In this document: in pieces, positions 25,814 to 34,987 of the stretch
How the letters are laid out: each line of letters opens with the position of its first letter
Position numbering within the stretch: the first letter of the stretch is position 1
Source of the DNA: JAPOXR01 sp963662395
GTDB lineage: Bacteria > Pseudomonadota > Alphaproteobacteria > Rhodobacterales > Rhodobacteraceae
Reading direction: 5' to 3'
Length of the DNA stretch: 64,000 nucleotides
Assembly (NCBI GenBank): GCA_963662395.1
Contig: OY759511.1
Coordinates: forward strand, 3,906,001 to 3,970,000
Translations under genes and position numbers: made by a program
Notes under the pieces: model-generated
What the model was told of the DNA's origin: nothing
What the model saw: only the letters and a program-made list of their open reading frames with translations
Database searches by the model: none

Positions 25814-26977
25814 TCAGTTCCAGCGGGTCTCGAAGTCATGGGGCAGCATCAAGTTGCCGCGGCCGAGTTTGGCGATATCCCGCTCGCCGCACAGCGCCAT
25901 CGTCGTGTCCAGTTCCTTGCGGATCACCTCGAGAGCGGTGGTCACCCCGGCCTCGCCCCTGGCGCCGAGGCCGTAGACGAAGGCGCGGCCGATATGGGCG
26001 CCGGTGGCGCCGAGTGCCAGCGCCTTCAGCATGTCCTGGCCCGAGCGGATCCCGGAATCGAGGTGGATTTCCACGCGGTCTCCGACCGCCTCGACAATCC
26101 GGGGCAGCATCCGGATCGATGACAGGGCGCCGTCGAGTTGCCTGCCGCCGTGATTTGACACCACGATGGCATCGGCCCCGGTATCGGCGGCCCGCCTTGC
26201 ATCATCCGGGTCGAGAATTCCCTTGAGAATCAGCTTCCGGTCCCAGATTTTCCTGATTTCCTCGATCCGGCTCCAGTCAAGTGTCAGGTCGAACTGGTCA
26301 TTGGTCCAGTTCATCAGCGATGTCACGTCGGTAACACCGTCGACATGGCCGACGATATTGCCGAACTGGCGCCGCTTCGTCTGCAGCATGTCCAGCGACC
26401 AGCGAATCCGGGTCGACAGGTTGACCAGATTGGCAATGGTCGGGCGCGGCGGTGCCGTCAACCCGTTCTTGAGGTCCTTGTGCCGCTGGCCGAGCAACTG
26501 CAGGTCAAGAGTGAGGACCAGCGCCGAGCAGCCGGCATCCCTGGCGCGGCCGATGATGTTGTCGACGAATGTCCGGTCCCGCATGACGTAGAGCTGGAAC
26601 CAGAAACCGGGCCCGGCATGGGTGGCGACATCCTCGATCGAACTGATCGACATGGTGGAAAGGGTGAACGGGATACCGAAATCCCGCGCGGCCCTGGCGG
26701 CCTTGATCTCGCCATCGGCCCACATCATGCCAAGCATGCCGACCGGTGACAGCGCCGCCGGAATCGTCACGTCCTGGCCGATCATCCGGCCGGCAACCTG
26801 CCGGTCGGACAGGTCGACCGCCACCTTCTGTCGCAGCCTGATCTCGGCAAAATCACTGCTGTTTTCCCTGAAGGTCTGTTCGGTCCAGCTTCCGGTCTCG
26901 AGATAGTCGTAGAACATCCGGGGGATGCGTCGCTGGCAGAGTTGCCGCAAATCGTTGATATTGGTGATGACGGTCAT
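25814..26977 (-). CDS. FMN-dependent alpha-hydroxyacid dehydrogenase (LldD-like)
   Basis: A 387-residue TIM-barrel flavoprotein of the lactate dehydrogenase/glycolate oxidase family. Visible are FYDYLETGS near the start, PAALSPVGMLGMM, FQLYVMRDR, LKGILDPDDARRA, the active-site SNHGGRQLDG with the catalytic histidine, and DSGIRSGQDMLKALALGA. L-lactate is the most likely substrate given the overall resemblance to LldD, but mandelate- and glycolate-type relatives share these motifs. The ATG at 26977 starts the conserved part. It stands between rplY and trpA on the same strand, with no lactate permease in view. Confidence 0.88.
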   Translation of the reverse strand: MTVITNINDLRQLCQRRIPRMFYDYLETGSWTEQTFRENSSDFAEIRLRQKVAVDLSDRQVAGRMIGQDVTIPAALSPVGMLGMMWADGEIKAARAARDFGIPFTLSTMSISSIEDVATHAGPGFWFQLYVMRDRTFVDNIIGRARDAGCSALVLTLDLQLLGQRHKDLKNGLTAPPRPTIANLVNLSTRIRWSLDMLQTKRRQFGNIVGHVDGVTDVTSLMNWTNDQFDLTLDWSRIEEIRKIWDRKLILKGILDPDDARRAADTGADAIVVSNHGGRQLDGALSSIRMLPRIVEAVGDRVEIHLDSGIRSGQDMLKALALGATGAHIGRAFVYGLGARGEAGVTTALEVIRKELDTTMALCGERDIAKLGRGNLMLPHDFETRWN

Positions 26978-27039
26978 GTCATTTCCGGTTCCGAATGAGG
27001 GCAGACCCTGCCTGTCCTTCCCGTACCAGGATACTCCCC

Positions 27040-27831
27040 TCAGGCACGATGGGTGGCATCGGCCAACTGGCTGGCAAATGCCAGGATGTCGCTGACCGGG
27101 TGATTCTGCCCGATCATGGCAACGATCGACGAGCCGACAACCGCACCGTCGGAGATCGAGGCGATCTTCCTGGCCGAGTCCGGTGTCCTGATGCCAAATC
27201 CGACGCATACCGGAAGATCCGTCGCCGACTTGATCCTGGCAACATCCGGCGCAATGTCGTCGGCAACGGCGGCAGCGGCACCGGTGATGCCGGTAATGGA
27301 GACATAATAGACAAAGCCGCTGGTGTTCCGAAGCACGGCCGGCAGCCGCCGGTCATCGGTGGTCGGGGTAGCAAGGCGGATGAAGTTGAGCCCGAATTCC
27401 CGGGAAGGCAGGCAGAGTTCCTGGTCCTCTTCCGGCGGCAGGTCGACAATGATCAGCCCGTCAACACCGGCATCGGCGGCAGCGGCAAGAAAATCCCGCG
27501 CCCCCCGGTTGTGGATGGGGTTGTAGTATCCCATCAGCACGATGGGCGTTGATTCGTTGCCGCGGCGGAATTCCCGCACCATCTCCAGGGTCAGCTCGAG
27601 AGTCTGGCCACCGGCCAGCGCCCGCTGCCCGGCCAACTGGATGGTGGGTCCATCTGCCATGGGGTCGGTGAACGGGATGCCGAGCTCGACAATATCCACG
27701 CCGACATCCGGCAACCCTTTCAGCAATTCGAGAGAGGTCGCATAATCGGGATCGCCGGCCATGACATAGGAGATGAAGGCCTTCCTGTTTTCGGCCCGCA
27801 ACCCGGCAAAAAGCCTGTCGATCCTGGTCAT
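27040..27831 (-). CDS. trpA: Tryptophan synthase alpha subunit
   Basis: A 263-residue TIM-barrel enzyme that cleaves indole-3-glycerol phosphate to indole. Catalytic Glu49 and Asp60 fall in the standard places (VDIVELGIPFTDPMADGP). VLMGYYNPIHN and GFVYYVSITGITGA, with the phosphate-binding GFGIRTPD later, complete the family pattern. TrpB, its channeling partner, is normally encoded just upstream, but here the upstream neighbour is a VOC protein and no trpB or accD is within reach. The gene therefore appears to have been separated from the usual trpFBA-accD cluster. Confidence 0.95.
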   Translation of the reverse strand: MTRIDRLFAGLRAENRKAFISYVMAGDPDYATSLELLKGLPDVGVDIVELGIPFTDPMADGPTIQLAGQRALAGGQTLELTLEMVREFRRGNESTPIVLMGYYNPIHNRGARDFLAAAADAGVDGLIIVDLPPEEDQELCLPSREFGLNFIRLATPTTDDRRLPAVLRNTSGFVYYVSITGITGAAAAVADDIAPDVARIKSATDLPVCVGFGIRTPDSARKIASISDGAVVGSSIVAMIGQNHPVSDILAFASQLADATHRA

Positions 27832-27841
27832 GTCGGGTCGG

Positions 27842-28255
27842 CTACCCTGCCGGCTGGTCGCAATTGATCAGCCATGGAACACCGAAACGGTCGCGGACCA
27901 TTCCGAAGCCGGCAGCCCAGAATGTCTTCTGGAACGGCATTTCCACCACTCCGCCCTCGGCGAGTGCCTCGAAAACCTGACGGGCCTCATCGACATCATC
28001 GTATCCCATCTGGATCTGGATGCCCGAAACCCGGGTCTCGCCGTCGCCGGTCATGTCCGAGCCCATCAGCACCGAATCACCGAGATTCAGCTGGGCATGC
28101 ATGATCAGATCGTCGGAAGCACCAGGCATGGATACGCCGGACGGGGCATCGCCGAATTTCATCATCATGCCGATCTCGGCGCCGAAAATCTCGGCATAGC
28201 TGGCGAAGGCCTCGGCGCAATTGCCGTTGAATGTGAGATAGGGATTGAATGTCAT
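27842..28255 (-). CDS. VOC family protein (PhnB/glyoxalase-like)
   Basis: A 137-residue protein of the PhnB-like branch of the vicinal-oxygen-chelate superfamily, with PYLTFNGNCAEAFASYAEIFGAE-type opening (written here only in part as YLTFNGNCAEAF), MHAQLNLGDSVLMGSD and a C-terminal FGMVRDRFGVPWLINC. This branch is common and mostly uncharacterised; it is not a proven glyoxalase. The ATG at 28255 is chosen because residues before it are not conserved. It ends 10 bases before trpA starts, so the two may share a transcript. Confidence 0.85.
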   Translation of the reverse strand: MTFNPYLTFNGNCAEAFASYAEIFGAEIGMMMKFGDAPSGVSMPGASDDLIMHAQLNLGDSVLMGSDMTGDGETRVSGIQIQMGYDDVDEARQVFEALAEGGVVEMPFQKTFWAAGFGMVRDRFGVPWLINCDQPAG

Positions 28256-28364
28256 GGTGCGTCCACCTTTCCGCGGTCTGGTTTTCATGCCGAAAATTCG
28301 CTGGATGTGCAATCTCGGATTGCATATCGAACCGACCGGCAAAGGATGGAGGCATGAGCAGGAA

Positions 28365-29462
28365 ATGGGATTTCAGACCGGAATTGTCGGGCTGCCGAAT
28401 GTTGGCAAGTCCACCCTGTTCAACGCGCTGACATCATCGATGTCGGCCCGCGCCGCCAATTTTCCATTTTGCACCATCGAGGCAAGCACCGGCGAGGTCG
28501 CGGTTCCGGATGAACGGCTCGGCCGCATCGCCGCCATCGCCGGTTCGGCGCAATTGGCGCCGGCGCGGATGCGGTTTGTCGACATCGCCGGCCTGGTCAA
28601 GGGGGCATCGCGCGGCGAGGGGTTGGGGAACCGGTTCCTGGCCACGATCAGGGAGGTTGATGCCATTTCCCATGTCGTGCGCTGCTTCGATGATGACGAC
28701 GTGACCCATGTGCATGGCGGGATCGACCCGGTTGGCGATATCGAGACCGTGGAGACCGAGCTGATGCTCGCCGATATCGAGTCGATCGAGCGGCGCATGC
28801 AGCGGCTCTCGCGCAAGGTGAGGGGTGGAGACCCGGAGGCGGTGGCGCAGGACATGCTGCTGCGGCGGGCCTTGCCATTCCTCGAGCGGGGAGAGCCGGC
28901 CCGGCTGACCAGGATTTCCCCTTCCGAACAGGATGCCTGGAGTCGCATCCGGCTACTGTCGGCGAAGCCGGTTCTCTACGTGTGCAATGTCGACGAGGGG
29001 TCGGCTGCCACCGGCAACGTCCATTCGCGGATGGTGGAGGAGGTTGCCGCCAGATCCGGTGCCGGGGTGGTGGTCTGTTCGGCAGCCATCGAAGAGCAGA
29101 TTGGCCAGCTGGAGCCCGGGGAGGCTGACGAGTTCCTCGCCGAGCTGTCGCTTGCCGAGCCGGGCCTGTCGAGGGTGATCAACGCCGGCTACCAGTTGCT
29201 AGACCTGGTTACCTTCTTCACGGCCGGCCTGCGCGAGGCGCATGCATGGACGATCCGGCGCGGCACCTCTGCCGTCGAGGCAGCCGGGGCCATCCATGGC
29301 GATTTTCGCCGGGGCTTCATTCGTGCCGAGGCGGTGTCATACGAGGACTTCGCCGCGTTCGGCGGCGAGTCGGGTGCCCGCGAGGCTGGCAAGTTGCGCT
29401 CGGAAGGCCGGGATTATGTCGTCCAGGATGGAGATGTCCTGCACATCCTGTTCAACCTGTAA
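28365..29462 (+). CDS. ychF: Ribosome-binding ATPase YchF/Obg-like
   Basis: A 365-residue P-loop protein of the YchF/OLA1 family. It has the G1 motif GLPNVGKS (9-16), G3 DIAGLVKGAS, and YVCNVDE, in which the usual NKxD is replaced, explaining the ATP preference of the family. A TGS domain ends the protein (IHGDFRRGFIRAEAVSYEDF, YVVQDGDVLHILFN). AGCAGGA precedes the ATG at 28365; the longer frame upstream is not conserved. It is convergent with ileS, with only 9 bases between the stops. In many alphaproteobacteria ychF follows pth; here it lies on the opposite strand. Confidence 0.95.
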   Translation: MGFQTGIVGLPNVGKSTLFNALTSSMSARAANFPFCTIEASTGEVAVPDERLGRIAAIAGSAQLAPARMRFVDIAGLVKGASRGEGLGNRFLATIREVDAISHVVRCFDDDDVTHVHGGIDPVGDIETVETELMLADIESIERRMQRLSRKVRGGDPEAVAQDMLLRRALPFLERGEPARLTRISPSEQDAWSRIRLLSAKPVLYVCNVDEGSAATGNVHSRMVEEVAARSGAGVVVCSAAIEEQIGQLEPGEADEFLAELSLAEPGLSRVINAGYQLLDLVTFFTAGLREAHAWTIRRGTSAVEAAGAIHGDFRRGFIRAEAVSYEDFAAFGGESGAREAGKLRSEGRDYVVQDGDVLHILFNL

Positions 29463-29471
29463 TGGTCCCGG

Positions 29472-32414
29472 TCAGGGCGCGGCGACGATCCGGTCGCAGC
29501 GGCGACACAGATCCGGCCTGGCCTGCTCGCCAACCTCGGGAAGAATCTTCCAGCAGCGCCGGCACTTGGTGCCGGTTGCCGGACGGAACTCGACGCTGAA
29601 CCCGGGAATCTCCTCCAGCCGGTGGGCATCCTCCGACCCGGTGCCGGCTTCGAGCCGGATCTCCGAAGTGATGCAGATATCCTGGAAACCGACCGCTGCC
29701 AGCAGTGACAGCCGGTCCGGATCCTCGACATGAACGATCGGTGACGCCTCGAGGCTCGAGCCGATGATCTTGCCCTGCCGCCTGATCTCCAGCGCCGACG
29801 TGACCACCCGTCGCGCCTGCCGGACAATCTCCCACCGTCTCGCCAGTTCCTCGTCGATCCACGATGCCTCCGCAGCCGGGAAATCGACCAGGTGCACGGA
29901 ACTGCCTTCGGCCGGAAACCGCTCCAGCCAGATTTCCTCCATGGTGAAGACAAGTATCGGAGCCAGCCAGGATGTCAGGCGGTGATAGAGGATGTCGAGA
30001 ACCGTCTGAACTGCCCTGCGGGACGGTGTCGTCGCCCGCTCGCAATAGAGGACGTCCTTGCGAATATCGAAATAGAAGGAGGAAAGATCGGCGATGGCGA
30101 AGGTGAACAACTCCTGGAAGACACCCTGGAAATCGTATTTCGAGTAACCACTCCGGACCCGCCGGTCGATCTTGCCAATTCGGTGAAGCACCCATTGTTC
30201 AAGTTCCGGCATGTCCTGCCGGGCGACGGAATCGGCCGGATCGAAACCGTTGAGATTGCCCAGGATGAAGCGGAAGGTGTTGCGGATCTTTCGATAGGAA
30301 TCCGTGACCTGCTTGAGGATCTCGTCGCCGATCCTGAGATCGGAGGTATAATCGGACTGGGCGACCCACAGCCGCAGGATGTCGGCACCATACTGCCGCA
30401 CGATCTGGTCGGGTGCCACGGTGTTGCCGACCGACTTGGCCATTTTCATGCCGTTCTTGTCGAGGGTGAACCCGTGGGTCAACACGCCGCGGTAGGGGGC
30501 TCCTCCCCGGGTTCCGCAAGCCTGCAGCAATGATGAATGGAACCATCCGCGATGCTGGTCGGTTCCCTCGAGATAGAGATCGGCGATTCCGTCCTCGGTG
30601 CCGTCATCGCGGTCCCGCAGAACGAATGCATGGGTGGAGCCGGAATCGAACCAGACATCGAGAATGTCGAAATTCTGCTGATAGGCATCCGGGTCGTGAA
30701 GACCGTCAAGAAACCGCTGCCGGGCCCCGTCGTGATACCAGCAATCAGCGCCTTCCTGCTCGAAAGCCTCGACGATGCGGCGGTTCACCCGCTGGTCGCG
30801 CAACAGGTAGTCCGGATGGTCGGGCCGCAAATCGATCCTGGTGAAACAGGTCAGCGGTACGCCCCAGGCCCGCTGGCGCGACAGCACCCAGTCCGGACGA
30901 TGCTCGACCATCGAATGGAGCCGGTTCCTCCCGCTCGGCGGGGTCCATTCGACAAACTCGTTGATCGAGGCCAGGGCCCGCTGGCGAATTGTACGTCCGA
31001 ATTGGTGGTTGTCGTCATTGACCTCGGAATCGATCGAGGCAAACCACTGCCAGGTGCTGCGATAGATGACCGGTGCCTTGGAGCGCCAGCTATGCGGATA
31101 GGAATGGGTAATCGCCTGCCGCGCCGCCAGCATGCCGGCCCCGGCCAGGGAGTCGATCACAGCCTTGTTGGCCCGACCCTCCTTGCCGCGGGAGGTGTAG
31201 ATCTCCAGGCCACCGAATAGTGGCATGTCCTCGCGAAACCGGCCATCCTTCTCGACATTGTCGGTCATTTCGAGCCCGTGCAGCAGCCCGATCCGGTAGT
31301 CGTCATCGCCATGCGACGGCGCGGTGTGGACAAAGCCCGACCCGGCATCGTCGGTCACATGGTCGGCGGCAATCATGGGCACGTCGAAATCCCAGCGGTC
31401 GACTTCCGGCAATGACGGATCGGCCAGCCCGCGCAGAGGATGGGCGCAGGTGATGGCGGCCAGGCTGGCGCAATCGAGGCCGCAACAGCGGGTGAAGGCC
31501 TCGACACGCGACGCGTTCATCACCTCCTCCACCAGCCGGTCGGCGACGATCAACTGATCGCCGGCCACCACCCAGTTGTCTTCCGGCGCATCGGTGACCC
31601 GGTAGAGCCCGTAGCGGAGTTCCGGGTTGAAGCAGATGGCCCGGTTGGACGGGATGGTCCATGGGGTCGTGGTCCAGATCACCACCGACGCCTTGCCGCA
31701 TTCCGGGCCCGAGGCCGACCCGCATGACGCCACCGGGAACCTGACCCAGATGGCCGGGCTTCGATGATCCTTGTATTCCACCTCCGCCTCGGCCAGCGCC
31801 GTTTTTTCCACAGGTGACCACATGACCGGCTTGGCCCCCCGGTAGAGGGTGCCGTTCATCACGAATTTCATGAATTCCTCGGCGATGACGGCCTCGGCAT
31901 GAAAATCCATGGTGAGATACGGATCTTCCCAGTTGCCGATCACCCCCAGCCGCTTGAATTCCTGCCGCTGCACATCGATCCATTCCTCGGCGAAGCGGCG
32001 GCATTGCTGGCGCAACTCGATGACCGGAACATCATCCTTCTGCAGCCCTTTCTGCCGATACTGCTCCTCGATCTTCCATTCGATCGGCAGGCCGTGGCAA
32101 TCCCAGCCCGGCACGTAGCGGGAGTCCTTTCCCATCATCTGCTGCGACCGGACCACCATGTCCTTGAGGATCTTGTTCAGTGCATGGCCGATATGAAGAT
32201 TGCCATTGGCATATGGCGGGCCATCATGAAGCACGAAGGAGGGGCGGCCGGGTCTGTTGCGCAGTTGGCCGTAGATATCGATGTCCTCCCAGCGGGCGAG
32301 CCATCCCGGTTCGCGCCCGGGCAGACCGGCCCGCATCCGGAACGGGGTGTCGGGAAGCAGGAGCGTGTCCCGGTAGTCGGCCGGTTCTGCGGTCTTGTTG
32401 TTGTCGACATCCAT
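29472..32414 (-). CDS. ileS: Isoleucyl-tRNA synthetase
   Basis: A 980-residue class I synthetase, full length. The HIGH motif is HIGHALNKI (74-77), the second signature is KMAKS, and the C-terminus carries two zinc knuckles (CRRCWK and CRRCDR) typical of bacterial IleRS. Editing-domain segments (WTTTPWTIPSNRAI) are present. The ATG at 32414 follows GGAGAG at a good distance. Upstream is the divergent truA. There is no T-box or other leader structure that I can see. Confidence 0.96.
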   Translation of the reverse strand: MDVDNNKTAEPADYRDTLLLPDTPFRMRAGLPGREPGWLARWEDIDIYGQLRNRPGRPSFVLHDGPPYANGNLHIGHALNKILKDMVVRSQQMMGKDSRYVPGWDCHGLPIEWKIEEQYRQKGLQKDDVPVIELRQQCRRFAEEWIDVQRQEFKRLGVIGNWEDPYLTMDFHAEAVIAEEFMKFVMNGTLYRGAKPVMWSPVEKTALAEAEVEYKDHRSPAIWVRFPVASCGSASGPECGKASVVIWTTTPWTIPSNRAICFNPELRYGLYRVTDAPEDNWVVAGDQLIVADRLVEEVMNASRVEAFTRCCGLDCASLAAITCAHPLRGLADPSLPEVDRWDFDVPMIAADHVTDDAGSGFVHTAPSHGDDDYRIGLLHGLEMTDNVEKDGRFREDMPLFGGLEIYTSRGKEGRANKAVIDSLAGAGMLAARQAITHSYPHSWRSKAPVIYRSTWQWFASIDSEVNDDNHQFGRTIRQRALASINEFVEWTPPSGRNRLHSMVEHRPDWVLSRQRAWGVPLTCFTRIDLRPDHPDYLLRDQRVNRRIVEAFEQEGADCWYHDGARQRFLDGLHDPDAYQQNFDILDVWFDSGSTHAFVLRDRDDGTEDGIADLYLEGTDQHRGWFHSSLLQACGTRGGAPYRGVLTHGFTLDKNGMKMAKSVGNTVAPDQIVRQYGADILRLWVAQSDYTSDLRIGDEILKQVTDSYRKIRNTFRFILGNLNGFDPADSVARQDMPELEQWVLHRIGKIDRRVRSGYSKYDFQGVFQELFTFAIADLSSFYFDIRKDVLYCERATTPSRRAVQTVLDILYHRLTSWLAPILVFTMEEIWLERFPAEGSSVHLVDFPAAEASWIDEELARRWEIVRQARRVVTSALEIRRQGKIIGSSLEASPIVHVEDPDRLSLLAAVGFQDICITSEIRLEAGTGSEDAHRLEEIPGFSVEFRPATGTKCRRCWKILPEVGEQARPDLCRRCDRIVAAP

Positions 32415-32430
32415 TTGAAGACTCTCCGGG

Positions 32431-32625
32431 TCAGCTGCCGGCAATTCCAATAAGTGTCATTGCCATTGTCGTCCAGCATACGATCGCCAGCAATCCGATG
32501 GTGGTTGCAATGCCAGCCATGGCCTGCCGCTGCTGCCGACGATCCGGGATTGTTGCAACCGGTAATCGGCGGTATCTGATCGATGGGTGATCGACAACCG
32601 CCCCCCTTTTCCGAAACCGGAGCAT
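32431..32625 (-). CDS. Possible small membrane protein upstream of ileS
   Basis: A 64-residue frame with a basic N-terminal half and one strongly hydrophobic stretch (MAGIATTIGLLAIVCWTTMA) near the end, ending 16 bases before ileS. The size, the charge pattern and the single membrane span are those of a small inner-membrane protein, but no ribosome site is visible and it fills the truA-ileS promoter region, so it may be chance. It matches no family I know. Confidence 0.25.
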   Translation of the reverse strand: MLRFRKRGAVVDHPSIRYRRLPVATIPDRRQQRQAMAGIATTIGLLAIVCWTTMAMTLIGIAGS

Positions 32626-32637
32626 TATCGTCAATTC

Positions 32638-33420
32638 ATGCCGCGTTACGCATTCAAGCTGGAATATAACGGTGCCGGATATTGTGGCTGGCAGCGCCAG
32701 TCCGGGCAGGAGACGGTGCAGGGGGTGCTCGAGGCGACGCTAGGCCTGCTGGACCCGTATGGCCCGGACCTGGCTGCCGCCGGCCGGACCGATGGCGGCG
32801 TGCATGCGTGGGGCCAGGTTGCGCATACGGACCTGGCAAGGGAATGGGATCCTTTCAGGCTCCGGGAAGCCCTCAACGCCCATTTGGCAAGACAGAGGGT
32901 AGGGGTGCTCGATGCGGCCCGGGTCGATAAGGAGTTCCACGCGCGTCATTCGGCCGTGCAGCGCGTCTATGTCTACCGGATCCTGTCACGCCGGGCTGCT
33001 CCCGAAATCGAGCATGGGCTATTCTGGCATCTTCGATGTGGTCTGGACGAGGACGCCATGAGAGAGGCGGCCGGGCACCTGGTCGGCCGGCATGACTTCA
33101 CCACCTTCAGGTCGGCCCATTGCCAGGCCGCGTCGCCGGTCAAGACTTTGGATTCGCTGGAGGTCAGATCGTTGCCCTACCATGGCGGCAGGGAGTTCCG
33201 GTTCGTGGCGACAGCCCGCAGCTTCCTGCACCGACAGGTCCGGAGCATGGTCGGGTCGCTCGTACGGGTTGGCGCCGGTGCCATCAGTCCAGATGACATT
33301 CGCGGCATGTTGGAGGCGTGCGATCGACACAAATGCGGTCCGGTGGGAAGGGCGCAGGGTCTCTACCTGGCCGAAATCCGCTACCCCTCCGATCCTTTCG
33401 GATCGCGGGTGGAAGGCTGA
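32638..33420 (+). CDS. truA: tRNA pseudouridine(38-40) synthase
   Basis: A 260-residue enzyme that makes pseudouridine in the anticodon arm. The catalytic aspartate is Asp52 in AAGRTDGGVHAWGQ. The LEYNGAGYCGWQRQ opening and FVATARSFLHRQVRSMVG near the end are typical. The ATG at 32638 is preferred to an upstream GTG because it begins the conserved MPRYAFKLEYNG. The usual upstream neighbour fmt is absent; the gene is divergent from ileS. Confidence 0.95.
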   Translation: MPRYAFKLEYNGAGYCGWQRQSGQETVQGVLEATLGLLDPYGPDLAAAGRTDGGVHAWGQVAHTDLAREWDPFRLREALNAHLARQRVGVLDAARVDKEFHARHSAVQRVYVYRILSRRAAPEIEHGLFWHLRCGLDEDAMREAAGHLVGRHDFTTFRSAHCQAASPVKTLDSLEVRSLPYHGGREFRFVATARSFLHRQVRSMVGSLVRVGAGAISPDDIRGMLEACDRHKCGPVGRAQGLYLAEIRYPSDPFGSRVEG

Positions 33421-34027
33421 TCCGGACGGCGGAACGACAATCGACGGCAGCGATGGACACAAGGTTGAATCCGGCCGGTGTCGATGCGATGACGGTGGCA
33501 GACGGGCTTGAATGCGGAGCGTGCGGAAGGGTCAACGACTGCACGGGCTTGGCTTCTTGCAGCCAGTCAACCGAATACCAGGCTCGCGCATGCGGCAAAT
33601 TGGTCGTAGACAGGATTGAGGTGAAACTGAAACTTCCGGAGCGACCGGACAGTCTCTCAGGACCTGCTGCTATCCCTATCCACTGGAGAAGGCTTGAGCC
33701 CAGCAATTCCGATTTCGGCCCTGTCCCGCTGTCTGGCACGTCTTTCCGGATCGGTGTCGTCTTCCTCCATGCACCGGTCCCGTGGACGGTCGGCCCCCCG
33801 GGGGACGGGCAGGACACATCCGGTCCCGCCCTGTTCCTGTACAGGGATCCGCTCCGTGCAGGACGGGGCGCATGCGCCCCGTCCTGCCGGATGGATGGAG
33901 GTGATGCGCGGGCTCTCATCCGGGCTCCGGACCGGAGAGAGGGGAAGCGCGCGCCGATCCCGATGAACGGCATCGCCATGTCCGGCTCATCCCGTGATCC
34001 CCGTCCTTCCTCCATGCCCGGTGGCAG
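33421..34027. other. Non-coding or decayed stretch with long palindrome
   Basis: About 600 bases after truA. The open frames are long only because of high GC and resemble nothing; the 325-residue plus-strand frame starting inside truA is such an artefact. The main structure is the 30-base palindrome listed separately. Decayed transposase sequence begins just after this region. Confidence 0.5.
33858..33887. repeat. Perfect 30-base palindrome
   Basis: The half-site GCAGGACGGGGCGCA is followed at once by its exact reverse complement; the next base on each side breaks the pairing. It lies in non-coding DNA next to transposase debris. It could extrude as a very stable cruciform or hairpin. No T run follows, so a terminator role is not obvious. 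Confidence 0.85.
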
Positions 34028-34420
34028 ATGCTCTATCACCTGCAACCGCTCGCTCCGCCGACTGACGGGCCGCGGCAAGGGGCCCCGGAGACCGGAGAGC
34101 AGCTCCACTGCAATGCCCTTGCCGCCGGCCTGCCTGCAGGCCGGCACGATATCGCCGGGCCGGCCGAACGTGCCCGCACCCGCCGGACGGTGGAGAATTC
34201 CGTGTTTCGGGAGCCCGGGAAATCCTGCCGTCCCGAGCGCGACTTCGGCCATGGACCCAAGACACCTTCCGGCGTGCCGGCCATCCTCGACCTGATTGCC
34301 CTCCTCATGCAGGGCGCAAGCCGGATGATCCGCGACCGGTGGCAGGCAGCTCGCCGGCGGTGGATGCCGGACCGGATGAAGATCCCGGCCGGTCATGCCG
34401 TGTTCGGCGACCGATGCCCC
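34028..34420 (+). pseudogene. Transposase C-terminal remnant (DDE type)
   Basis: A frame in this stretch contains TVENSVFRE, RDFGHGPKTPSG and AILDLIALLMQGASRMI, which correspond to the last part of a DDE transposase (pattern EN..L...G....HNFGHG...L...L..LNLLAF in intact relatives). The catalytic first part is missing and conserved positions are substituted, so this is a dead fragment. I cannot fix the IS family with certainty; an ISNCY-like element is my best guess. Confidence 0.45.
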
Positions 34421-34610
34421 GGGACCATCACCACCGGCGAGCTGCCCGGACAGCCTCCGCGAGGCACCGCCGGCACCATGTGCCGGCCATGCGACAGCCC
34501 CCCGGACACGGGCCGGGTCTGCTGAAGGTCAGGACATGATGGAATGATCGGAATTGCTGCCTTGCTGCCGGCCCGCTTGCGCCTTCATGGTGGAACCCCT
34601 ATATTGCACC

Positions 34611-34987
34611 ATGAACGACATCATGCTGAAGGTGGTCGAATGGGTGGGATCCAGCAAGGCAGATCTGAAACGTTTCCCGGATCGCGTGCAAGATCACATG
34701 GGCTTCGCCATCTACCAGGCTCAGGCTGGCCTCCTGCACCGCGCGCGAAGCCGCTCAAGGGGTTCGGGTCCGGCGTACTGGAGGTTGTTTCACGGCATGA
34801 CGGAGGCACCTTCCGGGCCGTCTACACGGTCCGCTTGGAGACGGCGGTCTATGTCCTGCATGCCTTCCAGAAGAAGGCAAAGCGGGGGATCGCCACGCCG
34901 AAGGTGGAACTCGACCGAATCCGGCAGCACCTGAAAGCCGCCGAACGGCACGACAAGGACGCACGAGAGCGAGGCAAACGACCATGA
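34611..34987 (+). pseudogene. RelE/HigB-type toxin gene broken by a frameshift
   Basis: The first part, from ATG 34611, reads MNDIMLKVVEWVGSSKADLK and continues to about 34740. The remainder lies in the next frame as KPLKGFGSGVLEVV, TFRAVYTVRLETAVYVLHAF and KKAKRGIATPK. Together they make a typical phage-derived HigB/Gp49-like toxin of about 125 residues. The shift falls in an alternating CGCGCGCG run near 34740-34750, consistent with loss of one base. The end overlaps the antitoxin start (ATG at 34984), as in live modules. Unless the shift is a sequencing error or is bypassed, the toxin is inactive. Confidence 0.8.

Noticed and set aside
33318..34295. 325-residue plus-strand frame after truA
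   Set aside because: Starts inside truA, has no domain, and runs through a palindrome and transposase debris in a different frame.
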